Below, in pieces: positions 12,601 to 19,790 of a stretch of 55,184 bases of DNA; position 1 is the first letter of the stretch, and every line of letters starts with the position of its first letter. The notes beneath the pieces are model-generated. The model worked only from the letters and a program-made list of their open reading frames with translations. It was not told where the DNA came from and ran no database searches. Both the position numbers and the translations under genes were made by a program. Location: contig JAFVGS010000013.1 in assembly GCA_017474845.1 (NCBI GenBank), forward strand, positions 1 through 55,184, given 5' to 3'. The stretch comes from Prevotella sp. (lineage in GTDB: Bacteria; Bacteroidota; Bacteroidia; Bacteroidales; Bacteroidaceae).

Positions 12601-12778
12601 TCGGTTTTACAGTAACCGATGACAGGAACATAGCCCCCCTATTCGATATTTTTCCGGGAGGCCTCGGAGACCGGCGGGTGGTCTTTTGCCTGATATATTG
12701 CGACTTTACCCGCTCCGGCCGGACTTATGCAGACTCATCCGAGCCTGTTTTTATTTGCAAGGAGATAACAAAAGTTAA
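12601..12778. other. Non-coding region between HNH and terL; candidate cos site
   Basis: 178 bases without a credible gene. It holds an ATCGGTT/AACCGAT hairpin (12600-12606/12614-12620), a C6 tract followed by AT-rich sequence (12634-12653), a GAGGCCTC palindrome (12658-12665) and an AGACC/GGTCT hairpin (12668-12672/12680-12684). C-rich tracts next to palindromes between HNH and terminase are characteristic of cos regions in HNH-bearing phages, so DNA cutting for packaging probably occurs here. A 13-codon frame (12727-12768) runs through the terL ribosome site; I do not call it a gene. Confidence 0.5.
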
Positions 12779-14503
12779 GTGATGAAAAACTACATACTTG
12801 AGTATTATCAGCAAATTAAGAACGGCGAGGTGGAGGTAGGCAGATGGATCCGACTGGTTTACGAACGAATTGTCCGGGATCTGGACGAAGGCAAGTATAA
12901 ATATTCGCCAAAGAAGGCAAACGAGGCGATCAGGTGGATCGAGACACACTGCTATCACGTTGAAGGACGCAAGGCCACGAAGCCGCTGAAGCTGGAGACA
13001 TGGCAAAAGGCACAGATCGCCGCGGTGTTCGGCCTCGTTGATCCGGATGGCCTCAGGCACTACCGCGAGGTCTTCGAGGTCATCGGGCGGAAGAACGGCA
13101 AGACTTTGAAAGCGGCAGGCGTTGGCCGGTTCATCTGGGTGACCGGCGGATTCGGCACACGCGTGTATAACGTTGCGCCAAAACTCGACCAGGCTGATCT
13201 GGTCTATAACGCAATATGGACCATGACGCAGTTGGATCCTGAATGGATCGAGAAGGAGCGCAAGCGCAACGAGCGTGATGCTCACAAGCGCAGAGTGAAC
13301 GAAGACGACCCGACGCAGGAGAAGCACCGGATGACAGATCTGTTCATCCCGGCAACCTCTTCGACCATCAAGAAGATCGCATTCGCTGCCAAACGGTCAG
13401 ACGGCTTCAATCCGTCACTGGTCATCTGCGACGAGATAGCAGCATGGCCTGCAGCGCCCGGCCTTGCACAGTATGAGGTCATGGCCTCCGCGTTCGGTGC
13501 CAGAGACGACCCGATCCTGTGGTCGATCACGACAGCCGGGGATGTCGATGAGGGCATCTATGACGAGCTCATGAAGCGATCTACCAGATTCCTGCTCGGT
13601 GAGAGCGGAGAAAGCAGACTGCTGCCATTCATCTACCAGATCGATGATGTCGACAAATGGGACGATATCAATGAACTGAGAAAGGCAAACCCGAATCTGG
13701 GTGTCAGCATCAAAGTCGACTATCTTCTCGAAGAAATTGAGAAGGCCCGCGGATCACACTCGAAGAAAGTGGAGTTCCTCAAGAAGTACTGCAACATCAA
13801 ACAGAACGCCACACAGGCATGGCTGGACGCTGAAGTGGTACAGAACGCATGCGGTGACCACTTTGCTCTGGAAGACTTCCGGGACTGCTATGCAGTCGTG
13901 GGTGTCGACCTGTCACAGACCACCGACCTCAGTGCCGTCACGGTGCTGATCGAAAAAAATAGAAAAATCTATACGTTTGCGCACTTCTGGCTCCCTGCCG
14001 AGAAGATCAAAGAGGCATCCGTGAGGGATTCACTTCCCTATGATGCCTACATCAAACGCGGCATCCTGAGCCCCTCAGGCACAAACTTTATAGACTACAA
14101 AGACATCTACCGATACATCACTGATCTGGTCGAGAAGTATCGGATCTACCCGCTGAAGGTCGGGTATGACCGCTACTCAGCCACGTATCTGGTGCAGGAT
14201 CTGAAGGCCTACGGCTTCCAGTGCGATGACGTTTTCCAGGGCAGTAATCTTTCCGGCGTCATATCCGAGACGGAGGGCAGACTGAAGGACGGCGACATCC
14301 GGATCGGAGACAATGATCTGCTGAAAGTGCACTTCCTGAACAGCGCACTGAAGCATGATTCTGAGAGAAACCGCAACAAACTGGTGAAGGTTGCCCAGAA
14401 CGCAGCAACCCACATCGATGGGGTGGCTGCTTTTCTTGATGCCATGACCATGCGCGCCAAATACAACGATGAGATCGGCGGGCAACTTATTAACGGAGGG
14501 TAA
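12779..14503 (+). CDS. terL: Terminase large subunit
   Basis: 574 residues of the Terminase_1 type. ATPase: Walker A GRKNGKT (103-109), Walker B LVICDE (214-219), coupling motif SITTAG (249-254). Nuclease: D377 in VVGVDLSQTTD, D464 in GYDRYSA and an acidic pair near 547/554. It cuts concatemers and drives DNA into the prohead. The start is GTG 12779 or ATG 12782, because TAA at 12776 blocks anything earlier; the AAGGAG lies unusually far upstream (about 14-17 bases). No recognisable small subunit precedes it. Confidence 0.93.
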   Translation: MMKNYILEYYQQIKNGEVEVGRWIRLVYERIVRDLDEGKYKYSPKKANEAIRWIETHCYHVEGRKATKPLKLETWQKAQIAAVFGLVDPDGLRHYREVFEVIGRKNGKTLKAAGVGRFIWVTGGFGTRVYNVAPKLDQADLVYNAIWTMTQLDPEWIEKERKRNERDAHKRRVNEDDPTQEKHRMTDLFIPATSSTIKKIAFAAKRSDGFNPSLVICDEIAAWPAAPGLAQYEVMASAFGARDDPILWSITTAGDVDEGIYDELMKRSTRFLLGESGESRLLPFIYQIDDVDKWDDINELRKANPNLGVSIKVDYLLEEIEKARGSHSKKVEFLKKYCNIKQNATQAWLDAEVVQNACGDHFALEDFRDCYAVVGVDLSQTTDLSAVTVLIEKNRKIYTFAHFWLPAEKIKEASVRDSLPYDAYIKRGILSPSGTNFIDYKDIYRYITDLVEKYRIYPLKVGYDRYSATYLVQDLKAYGFQCDDVFQGSNLSGVISETEGRLKDGDIRIGDNDLLKVHFLNSALKHDSERNRNKLVKVAQNAATHIDGVAAFLDAMTMRAKYNDEIGGQLINGG

Positions 14504-14507
14504 CACA

Positions 14508-15671
14508 ATGGGATTGATTGAAAAACTGTTCCCGAAAAGCCACGAGCGCGTCCCGGCGGGGCAGTACTTCCGGCTGATCACCGGATACGCTCCGGTGTAC
14601 AGAAGCTGGGACGGTCAGCTGTACGAGTCGGAACTGGTCCGCTCGGCAATTGACGCACGCTCACGGCACATCATGAAACTGGATGTCCGGATCGATGGAT
14701 CCGCGCAGCCAAAACTGCAGACGAGGCTGGTGAAGAGGCCAAACGACTTCCAGACGTGGGGGCAGTTCCTCTACAGACTGAACACGATCCTGGACATGAA
14801 GAACAACGCTTTCATTTTGCCAGCATATGACAGACTGGGAGACATCAGCGGAGTCACGACCGTCTACACAGACCACTATGAACTGCTGGACGTAAACGGC
14901 ACGCCATGGCTGCGAATGTACTTTGATCATGGAAGACATACTGCCGAAGAACTGAGCCGGGTCGGCATCATGACGAAGTTTCAGTTCAAGAGCGATCTGT
15001 TCGGTGAAAGCAACACCGCACTGACGGACACCATGAGCCTCATAGATCTGCAGACGCAGGGCATCTCTGAGGCCGTGAAGAACTCGTCGAGCTATAAGTT
15101 CATCGCAAAACTTACAAATTTTCTTAACTCGGAGGACCTGAAAAAGGAACGCATCAGGTTCAGCGAGGACAACCTGAAGGCCGGCAACGACGGACTGCTG
15201 CTGTTCCCGAACACTTACACGGACATTCAGCAGATCACACCGCAGCAGTACACAGTGGACGCTGACCAGATGAAGCTGATCCAAACGAACGTCTTCAATT
15301 ACTTCGGGGTGAATGAGAAAGTGCTGCAGAACTCCGCAATGGGCGACGAACTGGATGCCTTTTTCAATGGGGCGATCGAACCCTTCAGCATTCAGTTGAG
15401 CGAAGTATTGACGAAGATGCTGTTCTCACCGTCTGAGCAGGCACACGGCTCCAGAGTTTACGCAACAGCCAACCGGCTGCAGTACATGCCGACAGCGCAG
15501 AAGATCAGCATGGCGCAGCAGCTGGGCGACAGAGGCATGATCATGATTGACGAGGTCAGAGCACTGTTCAACTATCCGCCGCTGCCGGATGGACTGGGAC
15601 AGCAGGCACCGATCCGCGGCGAGTTCTACATGGTAGGCGACGAGAAGGGAGACACCAATGGCACAGAATAG
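14508..15671 (+). CDS. Portal protein (HK97 family)
   Basis: 387 residues from ATG 14508, with GGAGGG upstream. The sequence has the HK97-portal hallmarks: an N-terminal LVRSAIDARSRHIMKLD helix (about 44-60), PNDFQTWGQFLYRL, a central stem region near NYFGVNEKVLQNS and a conserved end DEVRALFNYPPL. Twelve subunits form the ring through which TerL pumps DNA. It starts 5 bases after terL and its last 14 bases overlap the capsid gene. Confidence 0.92.
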   Translation: MGLIEKLFPKSHERVPAGQYFRLITGYAPVYRSWDGQLYESELVRSAIDARSRHIMKLDVRIDGSAQPKLQTRLVKRPNDFQTWGQFLYRLNTILDMKNNAFILPAYDRLGDISGVTTVYTDHYELLDVNGTPWLRMYFDHGRHTAEELSRVGIMTKFQFKSDLFGESNTALTDTMSLIDLQTQGISEAVKNSSSYKFIAKLTNFLNSEDLKKERIRFSEDNLKAGNDGLLLFPNTYTDIQQITPQQYTVDADQMKLIQTNVFNYFGVNEKVLQNSAMGDELDAFFNGAIEPFSIQLSEVLTKMLFSPSEQAHGSRVYATANRLQYMPTAQKISMAQQLGDRGMIMIDEVRALFNYPPLPDGLGQQAPIRGEFYMVGDEKGDTNGTE

Positions 15672-17289
15672 AGAATACCGGTCCTTTGCAGAAGTAAGAG
15701 AAGCCGGTGACGAGTACCGCGTCGAGGGTTATGCCTCGACATTTGAACCTTATGAAATGTGCGAGATCGAAGGCGAGAAGTACTTCGAGCGCATTGAACC
15801 GACAGCATTCGATGAATGCGATATGTCGGACGTGGTCCTGAGAGTTGACCACGCAGGGGCTGTATATGCCCGTACATCGGCAGGAACCTTGACCGTCAAT
15901 GTGGACGCTCATGGTCTGCATACAGAGGCTGATCTGTCACGCACAGCGAACTCTAGAGCGCTGTATGACGACATTAAGGCCGGAAACTATCCCCAGATGT
16001 CATTCTGCTTCGTAGTTCCAGAAGGAGGCGATCATTTCGACGAGAAGAGTCGCACCAGAATCGTCTCCAAGGTAAGTAAGCTCTTTGACGTCTCGCCGGT
16101 TTCTTTCCCGGCGAACCCGACCACCGAACTGCATGCCCGGGCTTTGGAGTATTTCAACGGAGAGATTGAGAAACTCAAGGCGGAGCGACCTGAAGAAGCC
16201 GAAGCACCGCAGGAAGTGATCGAGGAGAGGATTGAACAGGAAGAAACAGCCGAAACATCAATTGTCGAACCGGAAGCAGAAGAGCGTGCAGTAGAGACAG
16301 CCGAAGAGTCCGCCAAAGAGGCAGAGGACCGCAAGGCTGCCGAGTTTGCTGAATACCGTGCTCTGCAGCAGAAGGTTGCTGACGGTGTGATCGGCAAAGT
16401 GGTCGAAAGCCACAGAGAGGAGATCATCATGGAAGAAAAGAAATACACACCTGACACACAGGAATACAGAGATGCGTTCTATGCAGTCATCGGCGACTAC
16501 GCAACAGCAGAACAGCGTGCGATCGTAGTCGACAGCACAGCACCGGGCGATGGTGACGCCATTGCCATCCCGAAGACACTGGACGAGAAGATCTGGGACA
16601 ACATCCACACAGCACACCCGATCCTGGCTGACATTGCTACAGTCCGCTCCGGCGTCGCTATGGAAGTCACAAAGCACACAACAATCACTGTCCGTACTAC
16701 CAAGAAACTCGACAGCGCAGCTACTCCGGCAGAAGAAGCAAACACATTCGTCAAGGTCGTACTGTATGGCAACGACTATGAGAAGTATGTCACTCTGACA
16801 TATGCAGAAGCTAAGATGTCCCAGGGCGCTCTGGAAGACTATCTCGCTGAAGAAATCTCTGCTGAACTCGGTGAAGCACTGGCAAAGGATGTCTTCGCTC
16901 AGATTCTTACTGATGCTGGTAATGGCCAGAAAGTCACTCCGGCAGAAGGCTCTGATCTGTTCGAGAACGTTAAAGCAGCGCTTGCGCTGGCTACAGGCGC
17001 ATCCCGCCCGGTCATCTATGCGCCGGCTTCTTCCTACTACAACATCATCGCCGCAATTAAGAGCGGCAATCCGTTCAACATCGGAAACGCTCTGGGTGCA
17101 GAGGTCAAACTGGACAACGCTGCCACAAAGGTAACGATCGTTGACCCGAAGAAGTTCGTTCTGAACGAAGTTCAGCCTGTCATGATCGAATCTGACAGAG
17201 ACATCAAGGCACACAAGGTTGTTGTATCCGGTTATCTCCGTGCACAGGGCACACTGAGACACAACAAGGCTGCGGCATACATTAATTAA
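15658..17289 (+). CDS. Fused prohead protease - major capsid protein
   Basis: 543 residues joining two proteins that are normally separate. Residues 1-165 are an HK97-type prohead protease (EYRVEGYASTF; probable catalytic H65 in RVDHAG and S115 in PQMSF). Residues about 165-257 are a Glu-rich coiled coil acting as the scaffold (delta) region. Residues 258-543 are an HK97-fold major capsid protein (AIAIPKTLDEKIWD; TLTYAEAKMSQGALEDY; LRAQGTLRHNKAAAYI). AGGGAG precedes the start. An internal ATG with an excellent ribosome site at codon 258 could also make capsid protein alone. Confidence 0.92.
   Translation: MAQNREYRSFAEVREAGDEYRVEGYASTFEPYEMCEIEGEKYFERIEPTAFDECDMSDVVLRVDHAGAVYARTSAGTLTVNVDAHGLHTEADLSRTANSRALYDDIKAGNYPQMSFCFVVPEGGDHFDEKSRTRIVSKVSKLFDVSPVSFPANPTTELHARALEYFNGEIEKLKAERPEEAEAPQEVIEERIEQEETAETSIVEPEAEERAVETAEESAKEAEDRKAAEFAEYRALQQKVADGVIGKVVESHREEIIMEEKKYTPDTQEYRDAFYAVIGDYATAEQRAIVVDSTAPGDGDAIAIPKTLDEKIWDNIHTAHPILADIATVRSGVAMEVTKHTTITVRTTKKLDSAATPAEEANTFVKVVLYGNDYEKYVTLTYAEAKMSQGALEDYLAEEISAELGEALAKDVFAQILTDAGNGQKVTPAEGSDLFENVKAALALATGASRPVIYAPASSYYNIIAAIKSGNPFNIGNALGAEVKLDNAATKVTIVDPKKFVLNEVQPVMIESDRDIKAHKVVVSGYLRAQGTLRHNKAAAYIN
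16429..17289 (+). CDS. Nested major capsid protein from an internal start
   Basis: In-frame ATG at 16429-16431 preceded by GAGAGGAG (16415-16422) with a 6-base gap, exactly at the scaffold/capsid boundary. It would give a 286-residue stand-alone capsid protein starting MEEKKYTPDTQEY, the usual length of an HK97 shell domain. This parallels the nested lambda C/Nu3 arrangement, although here the nested product is the shell protein. Predicted from sequence only. Confidence 0.6.
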   Translation: MEEKKYTPDTQEYRDAFYAVIGDYATAEQRAIVVDSTAPGDGDAIAIPKTLDEKIWDNIHTAHPILADIATVRSGVAMEVTKHTTITVRTTKKLDSAATPAEEANTFVKVVLYGNDYEKYVTLTYAEAKMSQGALEDYLAEEISAELGEALAKDVFAQILTDAGNGQKVTPAEGSDLFENVKAALALATGASRPVIYAPASSYYNIIAAIKSGNPFNIGNALGAEVKLDNAATKVTIVDPKKFVLNEVQPVMIESDRDIKAHKVVVSGYLRAQGTLRHNKAAAYIN

Positions 17290-17296
17290 TCGCGTT

Positions 17297-17322
17297 AAGG
17301 GGCGGAGAGATCCGTCCCTTTT
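17297..17322 (+). terminator. Weak terminator or attenuator after capsid gene
   Basis: AAGGGGCGG (17297-17305) pairs with CCGTCCCTT (17312-17320) with one G-U, followed by a short T run. Such hairpins after the capsid gene can lower transcription of the downstream connector genes or protect the capsid mRNA end. Confidence 0.5.
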
Positions 17323-17344
17323 CGATGATTGAAAGGAGAGAGAA

Positions 17345-17644
17345 ATGGACAGTACGATCCTGGCAAAGATCAAAACAGCGCTGAGGGTATCGACCGATGC
17401 GTTTGATGATGAGATCACCGATCTGGCGGAGGCCGCTCTCCTGGATCTTGGAATCGCCGGAGCAGACGGAGAAAGCGTCGTGCTCACCAATGCGCTGGCA
17501 CTGCGTGCCGTGACAACTTACTGCCGGATGCACTTCGGCGCACCAGACGAATACGACCGCCTGAAAGCGTCCTACGATGAGCAGAAGGCACAGATGTCCA
17601 TGGCCACCGGCTTCACGATCTGGAACCGCTCGGAGGCGTCCTGA
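17345..17644 (+). CDS. Head-tail connector (gp6-like adaptor)
   Basis: 99 residues, nearly all helical, with the gp6/gp15-type pattern: a short helix STILAKIKTALR, acidic FDDEITDLAEAALLDLGIAG, then ALALRAVTTYCRMHFGAPDEYDRL (partly quoted). These adaptors form a ring under the portal. GGAGAG precedes the start. Its position straight after capsid and the one-base TGATG overlap with the next gene support the call. Confidence 0.8.
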   Translation: MDSTILAKIKTALRVSTDAFDDEITDLAEAALLDLGIAGADGESVVLTNALALRAVTTYCRMHFGAPDEYDRLKASYDEQKAQMSMATGFTIWNRSEAS

Positions 17645-17955
17645 TGGACCGCTCCGAAGTGATCACACTGATCGCCCAGAACTTCACACAGGATTCGCTG
17701 AACGTGCCGCGTGAACTCTCGACCACAGAGCGGGATGTCTTCGCTCAGGTCCAGAATGTCACCGGGTTGGAATGGTTCGAGGGAGGCAGAAACGGCCTCA
17801 ATCCGGAGTATCGGTTCACCATGTTCAAATATGACTATGACGGTGAGCAGATCGTCCGCTATAAGGACGTGGAATACTCGGTCTACAGGACATACGAGCG
17901 CCGCACGGATGAAATCGAACTGTACTGCGAGAAACGGAAGGGGGCACAGCGTTAG
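17644..17955 (+). CDS. Head closure / head-tail joining protein
   Basis: 103 residues, beta-rich (FEGGRNGLNPEYRFTMFKYDYDGEQIV region) with the Phage_H_T_join-like pattern YRTYERRTDEIELYCEKRKG at the end. This SPP1 gp16-like ring seals the filled head before tail attachment. Translation is coupled to the connector gene. Family assignment rests on pattern and position. Confidence 0.7.
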   Translation: MDRSEVITLIAQNFTQDSLNVPRELSTTERDVFAQVQNVTGLEWFEGGRNGLNPEYRFTMFKYDYDGEQIVRYKDVEYSVYRTYERRTDEIELYCEKRKGAQR

Positions 17956-18357
17956 ATGGCACGGAAGAAGATCCAGCCGGTCGATCTGACGCAGACAGTC
18001 AGCCAACTGCTCGAGGACTACGGTGTCGAAGCATCAGAGGCCCTCGAGGAGGCAATGATGGACACGGCTGAGGACGCAGTCCACCAGCTGAGAGCTGTCG
18101 GCAGATTCGCACCAACCGGTCATCCAACCGGTGCATATAGTGCATCGTGGACGATGGAACCGATGCGGGTCAGCCGTTACAGCTCGATGTGGGTGATCTA
18201 CAACGAAAACCATTACAGACTGGCGCACTTGCTCGAGTTCGGACATGCGAAGCAGAACGGCGGACGCGCTCCGGCATATCCTCATATCGCCAAGGTCAAC
18301 ACAGCGGTCAATGTGTCGCTGGTGCAGGAATTTATGCGGAGGATTGAAAGCAAATGA
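17956..18357 (+). CDS. HK97 gp10-like neck/tail completion protein
   Basis: 133 residues with the gp10 family signature: an N-terminal helix (LLEDYGVEASEALEEAM), GRFAPTGHPTGAYSASW (49-65), and HLLEFGHAKQNGGRAPAYPHI (ending near 112). These proteins form the joining interface between neck and tail. The start directly follows the previous stop, with AAGGGGG upstream. The stop overlaps the next start (ATGA). Confidence 0.82.
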   Translation: MARKKIQPVDLTQTVSQLLEDYGVEASEALEEAMMDTAEDAVHQLRAVGRFAPTGHPTGAYSASWTMEPMRVSRYSSMWVIYNENHYRLAHLLEFGHAKQNGGRAPAYPHIAKVNTAVNVSLVQEFMRRIESK

Positions 18358-18704
18358 AGCAGACAGATCTGAATGCACTGCTCGGTGAGTTCGCAACGTA
18401 CGGCGTGCCGATCGTCTACTACAGTTACCCGGAGCGGATGGCCCCGGAACTGCCTTATGCGGTCTATTACTTCCCAAACGGAAGACCAGAGCCCGCAGAC
18501 GATACAACACACGCACGCATCACGGCGATCAATATCGAGCTTTATACAAGAGAAAAGGACATCCTTCTGGAGCACACTGTCGAGCAGATCATGAACCGGC
18601 ACGGGCTTATCCCTGTCAAAACAGAGACCTTTCTCGAAAGTGAGCACATGTTCGAAGTCCTTTATGAAATGGAGGAAATATGGGAAGAGTCAGATATGGC
18701 TTGA
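18354..18704 (+). CDS. Tail terminator / completion protein
   Basis: 116 residues in the fixed neck gene order between gp10-like and tail-tube genes. The pattern PYAVYYFPNGR...INIELYTREKD...LYEMEEIWEE is that of short alpha/beta tail-terminator proteins (gpU/gp17-like), which cap the tail tube and set its length. Its last 25 bases overlap the tail-tube gene. Confidence 0.7.
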   Translation: MKQTDLNALLGEFATYGVPIVYYSYPERMAPELPYAVYYFPNGRPEPADDTTHARITAINIELYTREKDILLEHTVEQIMNRHGLIPVKTETFLESEHMFEVLYEMEEIWEESDMA

Positions 18705-19240
18705 AGAATATGCACTATGCCATGGCTACGGAAGGCACAGGCGGCGCACTGACATATGGCACACCGAAGGGCGTGCCGGGCGCGCGTGAGATTTCACTGG
18801 CCCCGACAGGCGAAAGCATGGATGAACATGCGGACGATGTGCTGTGGTTCCACAGCGATGCCAACGGCGGATACAGCGGAAACCTGATCATGGAAGATAC
18901 TCCGGAATGTGACGAATTCCTTGAGGACACGCTTGGCATGACCAAGGACGCCGATGGTGTCACATGGGAGAAGGCGACAGATGCGCCGAAGGAATTTGCA
19001 CTGCTTGGCCAGTTCACACTGGGAGGCGGTACCGAGACCGGCAAGCGCTTCTGCATGCACCGCGTCATTGCAGGCCGCCCGGAGATCACAGGACAGACCA
19101 AAGAGAACGGCATCACTGTGCAGTATGTAAACGTGCCGATCACAGCCATGCCGCGTATCAATGACGATCTGGTCAAGGGTTCCTGCGTGAGCACGTCCGC
19201 AAAGTACGCGAACTGGTTCAACGAAGTTCCTGAAGAGTAA
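18680..19240 (+). CDS. Major tail tube protein
   Basis: 186 residues, phi13/TP901-like tail tube: N-terminal GLKNMHYAMATE, a beta-sandwich core with PTGESMDEHADD and GYSGNL, and a C-terminal GSCVSTSAKYANWF. Hexamer rings of this protein stack on the tape measure. GGAGG lies 4 bases before the ATG, inside the preceding gene. No Ig-like decoration domain is fused to it. Confidence 0.85.
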   Translation: MGRVRYGLKNMHYAMATEGTGGALTYGTPKGVPGAREISLAPTGESMDEHADDVLWFHSDANGGYSGNLIMEDTPECDEFLEDTLGMTKDADGVTWEKATDAPKEFALLGQFTLGGGTETGKRFCMHRVIAGRPEITGQTKENGITVQYVNVPITAMPRINDDLVKGSCVSTSAKYANWFNEVPEE

Positions 19241-19251
19241 GGGGAACAAAA

Positions 19252-19596
19252 ATGGAAAGGATAATCAAAATTGACGGACGTGACGTCCGTCTGAAAGCCA
19301 CAGCGTCCACACTGGTGCGCTATCGCAACCAGTACGGAAGAGACCTCATCAAAGACTACAGCGAACTGCAGAAGGCAATGGCCCAGTCGGTGCTTTCAGG
19401 TGAAGCAATCGACTACGCCGTCATGCTGACGCACACCATGGCACGGCAGGCAGATCCTTCGATTCCTGCGGATCCATGGGAGTGGGTCGATGAATTCGAA
19501 GTCTTCGACATCCGGGAGATCATTCCGGAGACGATGATGCTCTGGACCGATTCGCTCGGTGTGAAGGTCGAGGTGGCTGAAGAAAAAAAAGAGTGA
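19252..19596 (+). CDS. Tail assembly chaperone gpG
   Basis: 114 residues, helical after a short N-terminal strand (IIKIDGRDVRLKATASTLVRYR), in the position between tail tube and tape measure where gpG always lies. It coats and protects the tape measure during tail assembly. It ends EEKKE over an A8 run, which is the slippery site for the gpGT product. Confidence 0.85.
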   Translation: MERIIKIDGRDVRLKATASTLVRYRNQYGRDLIKDYSELQKAMAQSVLSGEAIDYAVMLTHTMARQADPSIPADPWEWVDEFEVFDIREIIPETMMLWTDSLGVKVEVAEEKKE

Positions 19597-19778
19597 GGCC
19601 GTCAACCCGAGAAGGAGGGACGGCCCTCCTTTTATTAAGGTTCGTTCAATGCGGTCTGTCCCTGCGTGATCTGGATGAGATCACAGTCGGCGGTGCCATG
19701 GATATTTATTACGAGAGTATCAATGACACAGTCGAATGGGATGAGATGGCAACGCAGGACGACATAGACAAGTTCTAA
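19252..19778 (+). CDS. Tail assembly chaperone gpGT (-1 frameshift product)
   Basis: Reading 113 codons of gpG, slipping back one base on A-AAA-AAA (19584-19590) and continuing through AGA GTG AGG gives a 175-residue protein whose last 62 residues (the T part: LRDLDEITVGGAMDIYYESI region) have no good start of their own. The T part recruits tail-tube protein to the G-coated tape measure. The frame and heptamer are seen; the efficiency is unknown. Confidence 0.82.
19584..19629 (+). promoter_or_regulatory. Programmed -1 frameshift signal
   Basis: The heptamer A-AAA-AAA followed by G lies in the correct frame and is followed after 6 bases by a perfect 7-pair stem, GGCCGTC (19597-19603)/GACGGCC (19619-19625). 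An alternative hairpin GGAGGG/CCCTCC (19614-19619/19624-19629) with an ACGG loop and trailing TTTT overlaps it. Spacing and elements match known stimulators. Confidence 0.82.
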
Positions 19779-19790
19779 ACGGAGGAATCA

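Noticed and set aside
16258-17490. Long minus-strand open frame (410 codons) opposite the capsid gene
   Set aside because: It is antisense to a clear protease-capsid gene, is cysteine- and serine-rich as expected of a shadow frame, and has no ribosome site.
19593-19778. Independent gene for the gpT part
   Set aside because: Its only start is a GTG without ribosome site inside the frameshift region; the slippery heptamer and hairpin explain it as the end of gpGT.
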